From Streptomyces indicus (GTDB taxonomy: Bacteria > Actinomycetota > Actinomycetes > Streptomycetales > Streptomycetaceae): 64,000 nucleotides of DNA. Positions 42,920 to 51,791 of the stretch are shown one piece after another. How positions within the stretch are numbered: the stretch's first letter is position 1; each line of letters starts with the position of its first letter. The notes below the pieces were generated by a model, which saw only the letters and a list, made by a program, of their open reading frames with translations, was not told where the DNA came from and did not search any database. The translations under genes and the position numbers were made by a program. The stretch is taken from the NCBI RefSeq assembly GCF_900100315.1, contig NZ_FNFF01000003.1, forward strand, positions 345,813-409,812, in the 5' to 3' direction.

Positions 42920-43525
42920 ATGCGGAACGCGGGACCGGGCGGATTCGTGCTGCGGCAGGCCGCGGACACGGAAACCGCGCGGAAGTCCAAGCGGAGAGCC
43001 GGATATACCGGGGAAGTTCCGGGCCTCGGCACCGTGGAGACCTGGTGGGAGAACGGCGAGCGGGACGGGCCGTACACGAATTTCATCCGGCACGTGGTGG
43101 CCGGACCGGGCCTGCCGCACGCGGCCTTCGAAGGGGTGCAGTTCGGCAGGATGCCCCTGCCCGCACGCGTGCGACTCCAAGTCGCCGGGCAGCCCGGGAG
43201 CGTGGGGCGGCGGCGCAGCGGCGTGACGCGCGAGGGGCGGGCGCTGCGGATCCAGGCGGCCGGGCGCAGCTACCGGTACCGGCAGGGCATCCGGACGGTG
43301 GAGCACCAGCTGGTACGGGACGGAGGCGCCGTCGTGCGGGTGCGCAGGGACCGCTGGCGCGGCTCGCAGCAGGTGGAGTTCTCCACCAGCGGGCCGGTGG
43401 ACGCGTTGGACCTCACGATGGCCCTGCTCCTCAACGGCGTGTACACGCGCCACATGTCGCAGTTCGGACGCTGGCTGACGCTGCCGCCGCGGTTCCTGAA
43501 CCGATGGCTGGGCTACTTCGGCTGA
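42920..43525 (+). CDS. Conserved hypothetical protein (201 aa)
   Basis: From the ATG at 42920 with GGAG 5 nt upstream. Basic protein with aromatic motifs (TVETWWENGERDGPYTNFIR, RSYRYRQGIRTVEH) and beta-rich middle. The C-terminal VDALDLTMALLLNGVYTRHM could be a short amphipathic or membrane-associated helix. No domain is recognised. No operon partner; follows the tRNA terminator and converges with the DUF2267 gene. Codon use (strong G/C third positions) supports coding. Confidence 0.65.
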   Translation: MRNAGPGGFVLRQAADTETARKSKRRAGYTGEVPGLGTVETWWENGERDGPYTNFIRHVVAGPGLPHAAFEGVQFGRMPLPARVRLQVAGQPGSVGRRRSGVTREGRALRIQAAGRSYRYRQGIRTVEHQLVRDGGAVVRVRRDRWRGSQQVEFSTSGPVDALDLTMALLLNGVYTRHMSQFGRWLTLPPRFLNRWLGYFG

Positions 43526-43595
43526 GGCAGGCGGGGGCGGGCGGCCGGGCGGGGCCGAGGCGGCCCGGCCGCGGCGCCCCACGGCTTCCTGGCGC

Positions 43596-43982
43596 TCAGG
43601 TCAGCTCCTCATGGCCGAGGAACTCCGCGTAAGCGACGGGCAACTGGCTGATGAGCTTGTTCAGTTCGCCGCCGGAGACCGTGTCCGCGAGGACGCCGAG
43701 GACGGCTGCCGTGTGGGTCCGTGCGATGTCCTCGGGGTCGCCGGTGACGTCGGCAACCCTGCGGACGAAACCGTGGACTCCCCAGGTCTGTGCGGGGCTG
43801 TGCGCGTTGGCGAGGAGTTTGCCCAGTCTCGGGGGCAGTTGTTCGGCGAGCTGGCCGGCCGATGCGGGCGGCAGGCGTTCGCCGAGGACGGTGATCACCG
43901 CGTCGGCGGCGTCGGCGGCCCGGTCGTTGTCGGCGTAGTCGCCGCGCCGGCGGACGGCCGCCAGGAAATCGGCATAGGGCAT
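43596..43982 (-). CDS. DUF2267 family protein
   Basis: 128 residues from the ATG at 43982 with GGAGGTG 6 nt upstream. All-helical, with the DUF2267 pattern: GDYADNDRAADAADAVITVL, then GERLPPASAGQLAEQLPPRL and the LADTVSGGELNKLISQLP segment near the end. Function unknown; often near stress or envelope genes. It follows the small zinc protein on the same strand with 49 nt between, so the two may be cotranscribed. Confidence 0.85.
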   Translation of the reverse strand: MPYADFLAAVRRRGDYADNDRAADAADAVITVLGERLPPASAGQLAEQLPPRLGKLLANAHSPAQTWGVHGFVRRVADVTGDPEDIARTHTAAVLGVLADTVSGGELNKLISQLPVAYAEFLGHEELT

Positions 43983-44031
43983 GGGGGGGCACCTCCGTGG
44001 GACAGGTCCTTGGGGCGTACGGCCGTGACGC

Positions 44032-44265
44032 TCAGGCGCTGTCGACGAGTTCGGCGTGGCCCTTCTGGCGTGCGCAGTGCGCGCAGCAGAAGAAGCCGCC
44101 TCCGGCTTGCAGGCCGTGGCCGAGGATGCGGCACTGGCAGTGGTCGCAGATCGGCGCGATCCGCTGCGCCGCGCATTCGATGCTGTCGAAGACGTGGACG
44201 GCGCCCGCGGCCCGCACCTCGAACGCCAACTCGTAGTCGTTTCCGCACACTTCACAGACCGCCAT
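44032..44265 (-). CDS. Small metallothionein-like zinc-binding protein
   Basis: 77 residues with ten cysteines: CEVCGN near the N-terminus, a single Cys in SIECAAQ, then CDHCQCRILGHG and FFCCAHCA. The second half resembles prokaryotic metallothionein/zinc-finger fragments (HCxC...HG...CCxxCA). Likely binds two or more zinc ions; whether for storage or for contact with a partner is unknown. Ribosome site GGGAG is somewhat distant (about 11 nt). Upstream of the DUF2267 gene. Confidence 0.75.
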   Translation of the reverse strand: MAVCEVCGNDYELAFEVRAAGAVHVFDSIECAAQRIAPICDHCQCRILGHGLQAGGGFFCCAHCARQKGHAELVDSA

Positions 44266-44461
44266 GGCGGGTCACTCCCTCCGTGCCCTTCTCGGGGTGT
44301 CTGCCCTCCGGGCCCGCGACCGTGTGCGGTGCGCGGCCTCCGGCTGCACCACTGCGCGTCCTGCCGCAGCGCGGCACGACGATCACCTACCGGCGCCGGG
44401 TGCCCCTGGGGCTCGGGAGCAAACGTCCGCCCGGCCCGCTCCCCTGGTGGCGGCTGCCGGC

Positions 44462-45376
44462 TCAGGCGGTGAAGCAGCGGCGGGTGCCGTCGGCCGGGGT
44501 CAGGCAGACGCGGGCGCGCTGCGGGTCTCCGGCGGCCGGGGTCATGGGGGTGGCCAAGTAGCTGTCCGTGCCGCGGGAGACCGCGTGCTGCGCGGGGGCA
44601 CCGGGCAGGGACACGTCCATGCGGTCGCCCGCGCGCAGGTGCGCGGCCCGGGCCCAGACCGCGGCGCACGGCTTGCCGTAGCGCAGTTCGATCCGGCGGC
44701 CGGCCGCGTCGCGGTGGGTGGCCAGGGAGGTGACACGGCCCTGGGCGCCGCAGCCCATGCGGAGCGGGTCTTGGCCCTCGCAGGTGCGGCCCGTGCAGCC
44801 TGGTGCGGCCGAGGAGTTCGGCTCCGCGGCTCCCCCGGCCTCCGTGCCGGGCGTGAACGTGAGAACTCCGGCGGTCACGGCGACGGCTGCGGCGAGGCCG
44901 AGGAGGACGGTGAGCCCTCGTCGGGCGGGCCGTGCGGGGTGCGCGGAGGGGGTGGGCGGGGCGGTCGTCGGTGTGTGGCGAGTGGGAAGCGCATGGCGCG
45001 TGGGCGGCGGTGCGGTGGTCGGTACGTGGCTCGTCGGCGCGGGTGGCGCGGGTGGCGCGGGTGGCGGGTGCTCACCCGCCACGCCGGGATACGGCCCGTA
45101 CGGCGTGGTGCGTGCGCGGCCGCTCCACTCCGCCTCCGCCAACTCCCAGAGTGCGAGGACCTGTTGGGGCCGCTCGGCCGCGGCACGGCACAGTTCCTCG
45201 ACCGCGGTGCGCGGCGGCAGCGCGGTGCCGCGCAGATAGCGCGCCCAGGAGGAGGCACCGCGGTGGGTGCGGGCCGCCAGGCCGTCCAGAGAGAGACCGG
45301 ACCGGTCACGCAGGGCGCGGAGGCGGGCGGCCAGGTGGTGCAGTTCGGGCGGGGCGTTCCGGTCCGGCGGGGTCAT
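44462..45376 (-). CDS. Membrane-anchored XRE regulator with DUF2690 ectodomain
   Basis: 304 residues. N-terminal XRE helix-turn-helix (about 14-62: LRDRSGLSLDGLAARTHRGA), a Pro-rich linker of about 60 residues (PPAPPAPPAPTSHVPTTAPP), one transmembrane helix (LTVLLGLAAAVAVTAGVLTF), and an outside DUF2690 domain with paired cysteines (CTGRTCEGQDP, MGCGAQG, KPCAAVW). A DNA-binding protein tethered to the membrane could report an envelope signal directly. The start ATG overlaps the preceding gene's stop by 4 nt (ATGA), so it is coupled to the XRE/peptidoglycan-binding protein. Confidence 0.85.
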   Translation of the reverse strand: MTPPDRNAPPELHHLAARLRALRDRSGLSLDGLAARTHRGASSWARYLRGTALPPRTAVEELCRAAAERPQQVLALWELAEAEWSGRARTTPYGPYPGVAGEHPPPAPPAPPAPTSHVPTTAPPPTRHALPTRHTPTTAPPTPSAHPARPARRGLTVLLGLAAAVAVTAGVLTFTPGTEAGGAAEPNSSAAPGCTGRTCEGQDPLRMGCGAQGRVTSLATHRDAAGRRIELRYGKPCAAVWARAAHLRAGDRMDVSLPGAPAQHAVSRGTDSYLATPMTPAAGDPQRARVCLTPADGTRRCFTA

Positions 45377-46587
45377 GCGCGCAGCTCCCCCCAGGTGTCG
45401 GGGCCGACGATGCCGTCCGCCACCAGGCCGCGGTCCTGCTGGAAGGAGCGGACCGCGCGTCGCGTGTCCTCGCCGTACAGGCCGTCCGCCGCGCCCGCCG
45501 GGTAGCCGTGGCGCGCCAGCAGGCACTGGGCCTCGACGACGTCCCAGCCGCTGCTGTTCAGGTCGAGCAGCGCCTCGCGGGTGGCGCTGTGGCCCGCGTG
45601 GAGGCGGCCGTCGTGCCGGACGGTCTCACAGGAGTACGTACGGCCGACGCGGTACGCGGGGTCGGCCACGGGCGCCGGGTCCTCGGCCCCGAGCCGCGGC
45701 AGGCCGAACGCGCCCACGACGAGACCGGCGGCGAAGGCGACGGCAGCGACAGCGGCGAACAGGGCCGTGGTCCGGAGCCTGCGACCGCGCGCGGGGCCGC
45801 TCCGCGCGCGGGCCGCGCCGTACGACGGGATGCCGTCCGCGGGTGGCGGGAACGCGGCGGGCGGGACGGCGGCGCCGGACCGCAGGGCCGCGTCGAACGG
45901 GTCGGCACCGTCGGGCGGCAGGATCTCGCCGGGCCGGATCCCCCCGTCGGGCACGACTGTCGCGCCGTACGACGGGATGTCGCCTGCCCGCGGCGGGAAC
46001 GCGGCAAGCGGGACGGCGGCGCCGGACGCCCGGGCCGCGTCGGACGAGCCGGCACCATCAGGCGGGAGCACCTCTCCGGGCGGCAGGATCTCGCCGGGCC
46101 GGATCCCCCCGTCGGGCACGACTGTCGCGCCGTACGACGGGGGCTCATCGGGCGAGGCGGCCGCGGCGGTCGTCGCGGCCTCAGCAGCCGTCACCGCCTC
46201 GCCGGCCGTCGGCGGCGTCCTCGTCCGCACCACGGAGTGCGGTCCCGCCGACCGGGCCGCCGACGCCTCACGCGGGGCAACTCCCCCCATCCGTAAGGGC
46301 GCTGACGCGTCGCGGAGGTCTGCCGTGGCCGTGGCGCGCGCCGTCTCATGCAGGACGATCAGCCGGGTGGGGTCGGTCCCGCACACCTGCGCCAGTTCCT
46401 CCACGGCCGCGCGCGGCACCGGTTTTCTGCCGTTGAGATAGCGCTCCCAGGAGGAGGAACTGTACGAGGTCTTCGCGGCCAGCGCGGCGAAGCTGAGACC
46501 GCTGCGGTCCTTCAGCCTCCGCAGCTGGACGGCGAGTTGCCGCTCGCGCCCCGGCAGCGATGCGGGCAGCGGCTTCCAGCGGGACAT
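45373..46587 (-). CDS. Membrane-anchored XRE regulator with peptidoglycan-binding ectodomain
   Basis: 404 residues from the ATG at 46587. N-terminal XRE domain (about 20-68: LKDRSGLSFAALAAKTSYSS), a long Ala/Pro/Gly linker containing a duplicated 55-residue segment with the motif SYGATVVPDGGIRPGEILPP twice, one transmembrane helix (LFAAVAAVAFAAGLVVGAFG), and a C-terminal PG_binding_1 domain (AQCLLARHGYPAGAADGLYG, then FQQDRGLVADGIVGPDTW). The topology puts the HTH in the cytoplasm and the wall-binding domain outside. Translationally coupled to the DUF2690 regulator and divergent from a secreted peptidoglycan-binding protein. Confidence 0.85.
   Translation of the reverse strand: MSRWKPLPASLPGRERQLAVQLRRLKDRSGLSFAALAAKTSYSSSSWERYLNGRKPVPRAAVEELAQVCGTDPTRLIVLHETARATATADLRDASAPLRMGGVAPREASAARSAGPHSVVRTRTPPTAGEAVTAAEAATTAAAASPDEPPSYGATVVPDGGIRPGEILPPGEVLPPDGAGSSDAARASGAAVPLAAFPPRAGDIPSYGATVVPDGGIRPGEILPPDGADPFDAALRSGAAVPPAAFPPPADGIPSYGAARARSGPARGRRLRTTALFAAVAAVAFAAGLVVGAFGLPRLGAEDPAPVADPAYRVGRTYSCETVRHDGRLHAGHSATREALLDLNSSGWDVVEAQCLLARHGYPAGAADGLYGEDTRRAVRSFQQDRGLVADGIVGPDTWGELRA
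45912..46141. repeat. 65-bp exact direct repeat inside regulator linker
   Basis: 45912-45976 and 46077-46141 are identical over 65 bp (beginning CGGGCGGCAGGATCTCGCCG). The surrounding 165-bp unit is repeated more loosely. It encodes the duplicated linker segment. Confidence 0.9.
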
Positions 46588-46900
46588 GGCCCACCCCCGT
46601 CGGCGTACGACCCAAGGCTTACGGGGGTGAGATGCGGCGGCCTCGGTGCCGGGTTCCGGGGCGGCCCGGTTCGTGACGGGATCAGCACACGTGCCGCAGG
46701 GCCGCCCGGCCCGCCTCACCACCGTAGGCAGCGCGTCCCAGCGTGCCGCCACCCCGTCAGGGGACGTGGCGTCCCAGCAGGTCGGCGGCCTGGGACGGCG
46801 TGAGCACGGCAGGTTGTGGCCCGCCACGGGCCGGTCCGGGCACGGTCGTAACACCAGCAGGGCGGCACCGGGCCGCCCCGCCGACACGGGGAGGAACCCC
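46588..46900. other. 313-bp divergent promoter region
   Basis: Between the XRE regulator (-) and the secreted peptidoglycan-binding gene (+). Contains the latter's ribosome site (GGGGAGG, 46889-46895). No further gene or strong palindrome is seen; it should carry promoters for both sides. Confidence 0.5.
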
Positions 46901-47254
46901 ATGCGCAGTCTCCGTCTGAAGGCCGGCCTCGCGGCCGCCGCCGTCACCGCCGGCACCCTCGGTCTGCTGACCACGACCGCCGCCGAGGCCCGCCCGGGCG
47001 CGCCCACCCTGAACCACGGCTCGTCCGGCAGCGGGGTGTGGTGCGTGCAGCGGATCATCAACCTCAACTACGGCGAGGTCCTGGAGGAGGACGCCAAGTA
47101 CGGCAGTTACACGAAGGCCTGGGTGAAGAGGTTCCAGGAGGACTTCAAGGTCAAGCCGTACGACGGCGTGGTCGGCAAGAAGACCGGCAACGCCCTGCTG
47201 AACTCCGTCGGCGGCGACAGCTACTGCTACAAGCACCTGCCGACGACGCGCTGA
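46901..47254 (+). CDS. Secreted peptidoglycan-binding domain protein
   Basis: 117 residues. Signal peptide (MRSLRLKAGLAAAAVTAGTL..., cleavage near AEA at about 28-30), then a PG_binding_1-like fold: GSSGSGVWCVQRIINLNYG, FQEDFKVKPYDGVVGKKTGN. Two cysteines (VWC and SYC) probably form a disulphide. No catalytic domain, so it binds wall or competes for it. The ribosome site GGGGAGG is 6 nt from the ATG. Divergent from the XRE regulator that has the same ectodomain type. Confidence 0.82.
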   Translation: MRSLRLKAGLAAAAVTAGTLGLLTTTAAEARPGAPTLNHGSSGSGVWCVQRIINLNYGEVLEEDAKYGSYTKAWVKRFQEDFKVKPYDGVVGKKTGNALLNSVGGDSYCYKHLPTTR

Positions 47255-47273
47255 CATCCACGGCACACGGCTG

Positions 47274-47308
47274 CGGGCCCGTCTTCCCCGGGGGAGGAGA
47301 CGGGCCCG
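47274..47308. terminator. Bidirectional terminator
   Basis: CGGGCCCGTCT / AGACGGGCCCG, an 11-bp perfect stem with weaker inner pairs, between the peptidoglycan-binding gene (+) and the DeoR gene (-). Confidence 0.7.
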
Positions 47309-47326
47309 TACGCCTGCCGCCGCGCG

Positions 47327-48115
47327 TCAGGCCTGGATGACCTTCATGCCCCGCTCCTCGAAGGCCTTCACCTTCTCCGGTGCGCGGTCGTCGGTGACCA
47401 CCGTGTCGATGGCCTGGGGCGGGCAGATGCGGGCGAAGGCCTGGATGCCGAGCTTGGTGGAGTCGGCGACGACCACCAGGCGGTCGGCCTGTGCGGCGAG
47501 CAACGCGTTGATGCTGGCCTCGTGTTCGCTGCGGGCGCTCGCGCCGCGCTCGGGGTCGAGGGCGTCCACGCCGATGAAGGCGATGTCGAGGCGGATCTCC
47601 TTGAGGATCAACCCCGCGAGCGGGCCCACGAGTTCGTACGACTGTGCCATGGCGACGCCGCCCGTGGTGACGACCTTGAGGTGGGTGCGGACCGCGAGTT
47701 CATGGCCGATGTTGAGCGCGTTGGTGACCAGCGTGAGGGCGGGGCCCTCTGAGGGCTCGCGCTCCAGGAGGTCGGGGCGGGTCGCGAGGGCGCGGGCCAC
47801 TTCGGTGGTGGTCGTACCGCCGTTGATGCCGACGACCATGCCGCGCTCGGCGAGGGCGGCGGCGGCCCGGCCGATGCGTTCCTTCTCGGCCGAGTCGCGC
47901 GCGTAGCGGTAGCGCAGCGGCAGGTCGTAGGTGACGTCGTTGGGCATCGCGCCGCCGCGGGTGCGGATGAGCAGGCCCTGCTCGGCCAGTTGGTCGAGGT
48001 CGCGGCGGATCGTGGCCGCGGAGACGTCCAGGTCCTTCGCGGCCGTCTCGACGTCGAGCTGACGCTGCTCGGCGAGCAGGCGCAGCAGTTCGCCGTGGCG
48101 CTCGTATCGGTTCAC
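47327..48115 (-). CDS. DeoR-family transcriptional regulator
   Basis: 262 residues from the GTG at 48115. N-terminal DeoR HTH (about 5-57: VETAAKDLDVSAATIRRDLD) and a C-terminal sugar-phosphate sensor domain of the ribose-5-phosphate-isomerase-like fold (VGINGGTTTTEVARAL, LDIAFIGVDALDPERG, VVADSTKLG). DeoR regulators usually repress sugar catabolic operons, with a sugar phosphate as effector. No sugar operon is adjacent, so targets are elsewhere or autoregulatory. Downstream of the VOC protein gene, beyond its terminator. Confidence 0.9.
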   Translation of the reverse strand: MNRYERHGELLRLLAEQRQLDVETAAKDLDVSAATIRRDLDQLAEQGLLIRTRGGAMPNDVTYDLPLRYRYARDSAEKERIGRAAAALAERGMVVGINGGTTTTEVARALATRPDLLEREPSEGPALTLVTNALNIGHELAVRTHLKVVTTGGVAMAQSYELVGPLAGLILKEIRLDIAFIGVDALDPERGASARSEHEASINALLAAQADRLVVVADSTKLGIQAFARICPPQAIDTVVTDDRAPEKVKAFEERGMKVIQA

Positions 48116-48240
48116 CCGTGACACCCCTTGCCGGTTCGGTCCCTCGTGCCTTGATCGGCGGGCTCGCTGTGGCAAGCATGATGCATCGTGCCGGGCGGTT
48201 CGTCGCCGGGTACGGGCGGATCTCGTCGGCCCGGGACGAG

Positions 48241-48277
48241 CCGTGGGGTGCGCCCGCAGTGTGGCCGCACCCCACGG
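48241..48277 (-). terminator. Terminator after VOC gene
   Basis: CCGTGGGGTGCG / CGCACCCCACGG, a 12-bp perfect stem, 14 nt past the leftward stop at 48291. Confidence 0.75.
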
Positions 48278-48290
48278 GGGCCCCGGGACC

Positions 48291-49082
48291 TCAGCCCATC
48301 TCGGGCATGTCCCCCTCGTTGGTGGCCACGTCGATCACCGAGAACGCCGCGCCCTGCGGGTCCATGACGATCGCGAAGCGGCCGAACGGGCTGTCCGTCG
48401 GACCGAAGTGGACCTGGCCGCCCAGGCGCTTGACGGTGTCGACGGCCGCGTCGCAGTCCTCGACGACGAAGTAGACGTTGACGTACGAGGGGACCTCCGG
48501 CGGGAAGTCGTCCCCCATCTTGAAGCGCCCGAGCACCGGATCGGCGCCCAGGTCCCACACCATGAAGTCGATGGCGTCGTCGGGCATCTTCTGGGCGTTG
48601 TAGCCGAAGACGGCGGGGAAGAACGCGTCCGCCGCGGCGGGGTCGCGGGTGGTGACCTCGGCCCAGCAGAAGGCGCCCGGTGCGTTGACCTTCTCGAAGC
48701 CCTCGTGCGCACCGGCCTGCCACACGCTGAAGAACACGCCGCCGGGGTCCTGGGCGACGAGCATCGAGCCGAACTCGCCGACCTGCATGGGGTCCATCAC
48801 GACGGTGCCGCCGTTGGCCTTGATCTTCTCGGCGGTGGCTTCGAGGTCGGGGGTCGCGAGGTACAGGCTCCACGCCGCCGGCTGGTCCTCCATGCCGGGC
48901 ATCTGCGGGACGACCGCGGCCACGGCCTTGCCGTCGGAGAGCGCCTGGGTGTAGCCGCCGAACTCCGCGGAGCCCTCGGCGTAGGTCCAGCCGAAGAGCT
49001 CACCGTAGAAGGACTTGGCGGCGTCGAGATCCGGGAACATCGCGTCGACCCAGCACGGCGCGCCCAGCTCTGGTGCGGGCAT
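48291..49082 (-). CDS. VOC-superfamily (glyoxalase-like) protein, two modules
   Basis: 263 residues from the ATG at 49082 with AGGAGG upstream. Two tandem VOC modules (about 5-125 and 135-260), each starting with a CWxDxxxPD/CWAEVTTRDP segment and ending with PxGxxFSV (VAQDPGGVFFSVWQA and VMDPQGAAFSVID). The fold binds a divalent metal, but these two-module proteins, frequent in Streptomyces, have no assigned reaction; some are annotated as hydroxylases or 27-kDa antigen-like. Ends at a terminator before the DeoR gene. Confidence 0.85.
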   Translation of the reverse strand: MPAPELGAPCWVDAMFPDLDAAKSFYGELFGWTYAEGSAEFGGYTQALSDGKAVAAVVPQMPGMEDQPAAWSLYLATPDLEATAEKIKANGGTVVMDPMQVGEFGSMLVAQDPGGVFFSVWQAGAHEGFEKVNAPGAFCWAEVTTRDPAAADAFFPAVFGYNAQKMPDDAIDFMVWDLGADPVLGRFKMGDDFPPEVPSYVNVYFVVEDCDAAVDTVKRLGGQVHFGPTDSPFGRFAIVMDPQGAAFSVIDVATNEGDMPEMG

Positions 49083-49230
49083 GGTTCTGCCTCCTGCTCG
49101 GGGGTGTCCGTCTCTGTCACGGTATGCGCCCGTACGGGGGACGGCGCGGCGAAGCCGGGAGGCGGCTGCGGAGGGCCTGGCGCGGGAACGGCCGGTGGCC
49201 TGGCCCCGGACGAAGCGTCCCGCAACGGCC

Positions 49231-49274
49231 GGTGGCCCGGTCCCGGACGAAGGAACGTCCGGGACCGGGCCACC
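49231..49274 (-). terminator. Perfect 18-bp stem terminator after MMPL gene
   Basis: GGTGGCCCGGTCCCGGAC-gaaggaac-GTCCGGGACCGGGCCACC, 27 nt past the MMPL stop. The left arm is part of a direct repeat with 49192-49214 (ACGGCCGGTGGCCTGG...). Confidence 0.85.
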
Positions 49275-49301
49275 GTGTGTCAGGCGCACGGACCGCGCGG
49301 G

Positions 49302-51527
49302 TCAGACCCCCGCGGGCTCGGGCTCGCGCTGCTCCTGCGCGGGCACCGGGGTGTCGCCGAGCTGCTTGTGCAGCTTCTCGCCCTCGACGTCCACGTTGGG
49401 CAGGATCTTGTTCAGCCACTTCGGCAGCCACCAGGCCTTGTGGCCGAGCAGCGCCAGGACCGCGGGCACGATCGCCATACGGACCACGAAGGCGTCGAAG
49501 AGGACCGCGATCGCGAGGCCGAAGCCCATCATCTTGACCATGTCGTCGGTCTCCAGGATGAAGCCGGAGAAGACGCTGATCATGATGATCGCGGCCGCCG
49601 CGACCACGCGGCCGCCCAGGGTGAAGCCGGTGGTGATGGCCTCGGCGGGCGACGCGCCGTGCACGTACGCCTCACGCATCCGCGTCACGAGGAACACCTC
49701 GTAGTCCATGGCGAGACCGAAGACCACACCGATCATGAAGATCGGCATCATCGACATGATCGGACCCGGCTGGTCCACGCCGAAGATGTCGGCGAGCCAG
49801 CCCCACTGGAAGACCGCGACCACCGCGCCCAGTGCGGCGAGCACCGAGAGCAGGAAGCCGAGCGCGGCCTTGAGCGGGACGAGGACCGAGCGGAACACCA
49901 GCATCAGCAGGATGAACGCCAGACCGACGATGAGGCCGAGGTACGGCAGCAGGGCGTCGTTGAGCGTCTGCGAGAAGTCGATGTTCAGGGCGGTGGTGCC
50001 GGTGACCAGCATCGCGCCGCCGGTCTCGGCCCGGACGTCGCCGGCGAGGTCGCGCAGGTCGTGGACCAGGGTCTCGGTGGCCGGGTCGGCCGGCGCGGTC
50101 TTCGGGACCACGGTCATGGTGGCCGTGTCGCCGGCCTTGTTGAACACGGCCGGGGTGACGGCGGCGACGTCCTCCTGCTCGGCGATCTTCTTGCCGAGCT
50201 CGTCGGCTGCGGCCTTGGGGTTGTCGACGCCCTTGCCGTCGAACACGACGTTCAGCGGGCCGTTGAATCCGGCGCCGAAGGAGTCCGACAGGATGTCGTA
50301 GGCCTTGCGCTGCGTGGAGTCGGGCGCGGAGCTGCCCTCGTCCGGCAGGCCGAGTTCGAGGCTGGAGACCGGCACGGCGACGACGCCGAGGCCGAGCACC
50401 GCGGTGAGCAGGACGGTCACCGGGCGGCGCAGCACGAAGTGGGCCCAGCGGGTGCCGAGCTTGGCCTTGCCGGCGTTCTTCGGCTCGGTGCCGCTCTTGA
50501 GGGCCTTGCGGTCCTTGCGGCTCAGGGCGCGCTTGCCGGCGAAGGCGAGCAGGGCCGGGGTCAGGGTGAGCGCGATCATCACGGCGACGGCGACGGTGGC
50601 CGCGGCGGCCAGGCCCATCTTCGTGAGGATCGGGATGTTGACGACCGACAGGCCCGCGAGGGCGACGATCACGGTGAGGCCGGCGAACACCACGGCGGAG
50701 CCGGCGGTGCCCACGGCGCGGCCGGCGGCCTCGTCGGGCTTGCGGCCCTCGGCGATCTCGGCGCGGAAGCGGGCGATGATGAACAGCGCGTAGTCGATGG
50801 CGACCGCGAGGCCGATCATCGTGGCGAGCGTGCCGGTGGTGGCGGACAGGCCGAGCGCGGAACCGAGCGCGGCGATACCGGAGACGCCGATGCCGACGCC
50901 GATGATCGCGGAGAGCAGCGGCATACCGGCCGCGACGAGGGAGCCGAAGGTCAGCACGAGCACGACGAGCGCGACGCCCATGCCGATCAGCTCGGCGGTG
51001 CCGCCCATCTCGGGCTCGGCCATCACGGCGTCGCCGCCGGTCTCGATGGTGAAGCCGTCGCTGCGGGCGTCGTCGGTGGCCTTGGTGAGGGCCTCACGCG
51101 CCTCGTCGGTCAGCTCCTGGGCGTTGACCTTGTACGACACGGAGGCGTACGCGGTCGAGCCGTCCTTGCTGACGGCACCCGCATCGAAGGGGCTGGCGAC
51201 CTGCTTGACCTGCGGGTTGTCGCCGAGGTCCTTGACGAGGGCGTCGACGTGCGCCTTGCCGGGGCCTTCGGTGAGCGTCGCGCCCTCGGGCGCCTTGATC
51301 ACCACGCGGGCGGTGGCACCGTCGGAGGCCTGGCCCGGGAAGCGTTCCGCCAGCAGGTCGAAGGCCTTCTGGGACTCGGTGCCGGGCATGGAGAAGGAGT
51401 CTTCGGGCGCGGCCGGCGCGACCGAGGAGGCGCCGCCGATGCCCACGAGTATGGCCACCCACAGAAGGGCGACCAGACCGCGGCGCCGGAACGCGCCTCG
51501 GCCGAGTCGATAAAGGAACGTAGCCAC
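49302..51527 (-). CDS. MMPL-family RND exporter
   Basis: 741 residues. Two repeats, each a transmembrane helix, a large outside loop and a five-helix bundle: first TM in LVALLWVAILVGIGG, bundle with ALVVLVLTFGSLVAAGMPLL and the proton-relay segment AVAIDYALFIIARF; second bundle with FGLAMDYEVFLVTRMREAYV, the conserved Asp-Tyr pair in both. Moves lipids, peptides or hydrophobic drugs outward using the proton gradient; cargo unknown. The start is the GTG at 51527 with a weak ribosome site. No TetR repressor is adjacent, which is unusual for the family in Streptomyces. Confidence 0.92.
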   Translation of the reverse strand: MATFLYRLGRGAFRRRGLVALLWVAILVGIGGASSVAPAAPEDSFSMPGTESQKAFDLLAERFPGQASDGATARVVIKAPEGATLTEGPGKAHVDALVKDLGDNPQVKQVASPFDAGAVSKDGSTAYASVSYKVNAQELTDEAREALTKATDDARSDGFTIETGGDAVMAEPEMGGTAELIGMGVALVVLVLTFGSLVAAGMPLLSAIIGVGIGVSGIAALGSALGLSATTGTLATMIGLAVAIDYALFIIARFRAEIAEGRKPDEAAGRAVGTAGSAVVFAGLTVIVALAGLSVVNIPILTKMGLAAAATVAVAVMIALTLTPALLAFAGKRALSRKDRKALKSGTEPKNAGKAKLGTRWAHFVLRRPVTVLLTAVLGLGVVAVPVSSLELGLPDEGSSAPDSTQRKAYDILSDSFGAGFNGPLNVVFDGKGVDNPKAAADELGKKIAEQEDVAAVTPAVFNKAGDTATMTVVPKTAPADPATETLVHDLRDLAGDVRAETGGAMLVTGTTALNIDFSQTLNDALLPYLGLIVGLAFILLMLVFRSVLVPLKAALGFLLSVLAALGAVVAVFQWGWLADIFGVDQPGPIMSMMPIFMIGVVFGLAMDYEVFLVTRMREAYVHGASPAEAITTGFTLGGRVVAAAAIIMISVFSGFILETDDMVKMMGFGLAIAVLFDAFVVRMAIVPAVLALLGHKAWWLPKWLNKILPNVDVEGEKLHKQLGDTPVPAQEQREPEPAGV

Positions 51528-51791
51528 CTGAGACCAAGCTTCCGTCGAGATACGGGCAGGACGAAGACCGGGCAGATGCGGAGAAGCAGGAAGTTCTGTC
51601 CGGTGTACCTCTCTATCGTCGGTGCCGGATCCGGCGGATCGCTCAGCCCCTGGGGCTGGACCCGTGTACTGCGTTGGGTGTAGAGAACGACTCCGTTCCC
51701 TCCGCCTGGTGTAGATCTCCGGGAGATAGATGTACGCCGCACGGGACTGCGGGAGGGTGCGCGGACCGGTCCGCGCGGGCCGCGGGGGACA

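Noticed and set aside
48243..51683. 1146-codon plus-strand open frame opposite the MMPL exporter
   Set aside because: Shadow of a well-supported membrane protein gene; it ignores the terminators at 48241 and 49231.
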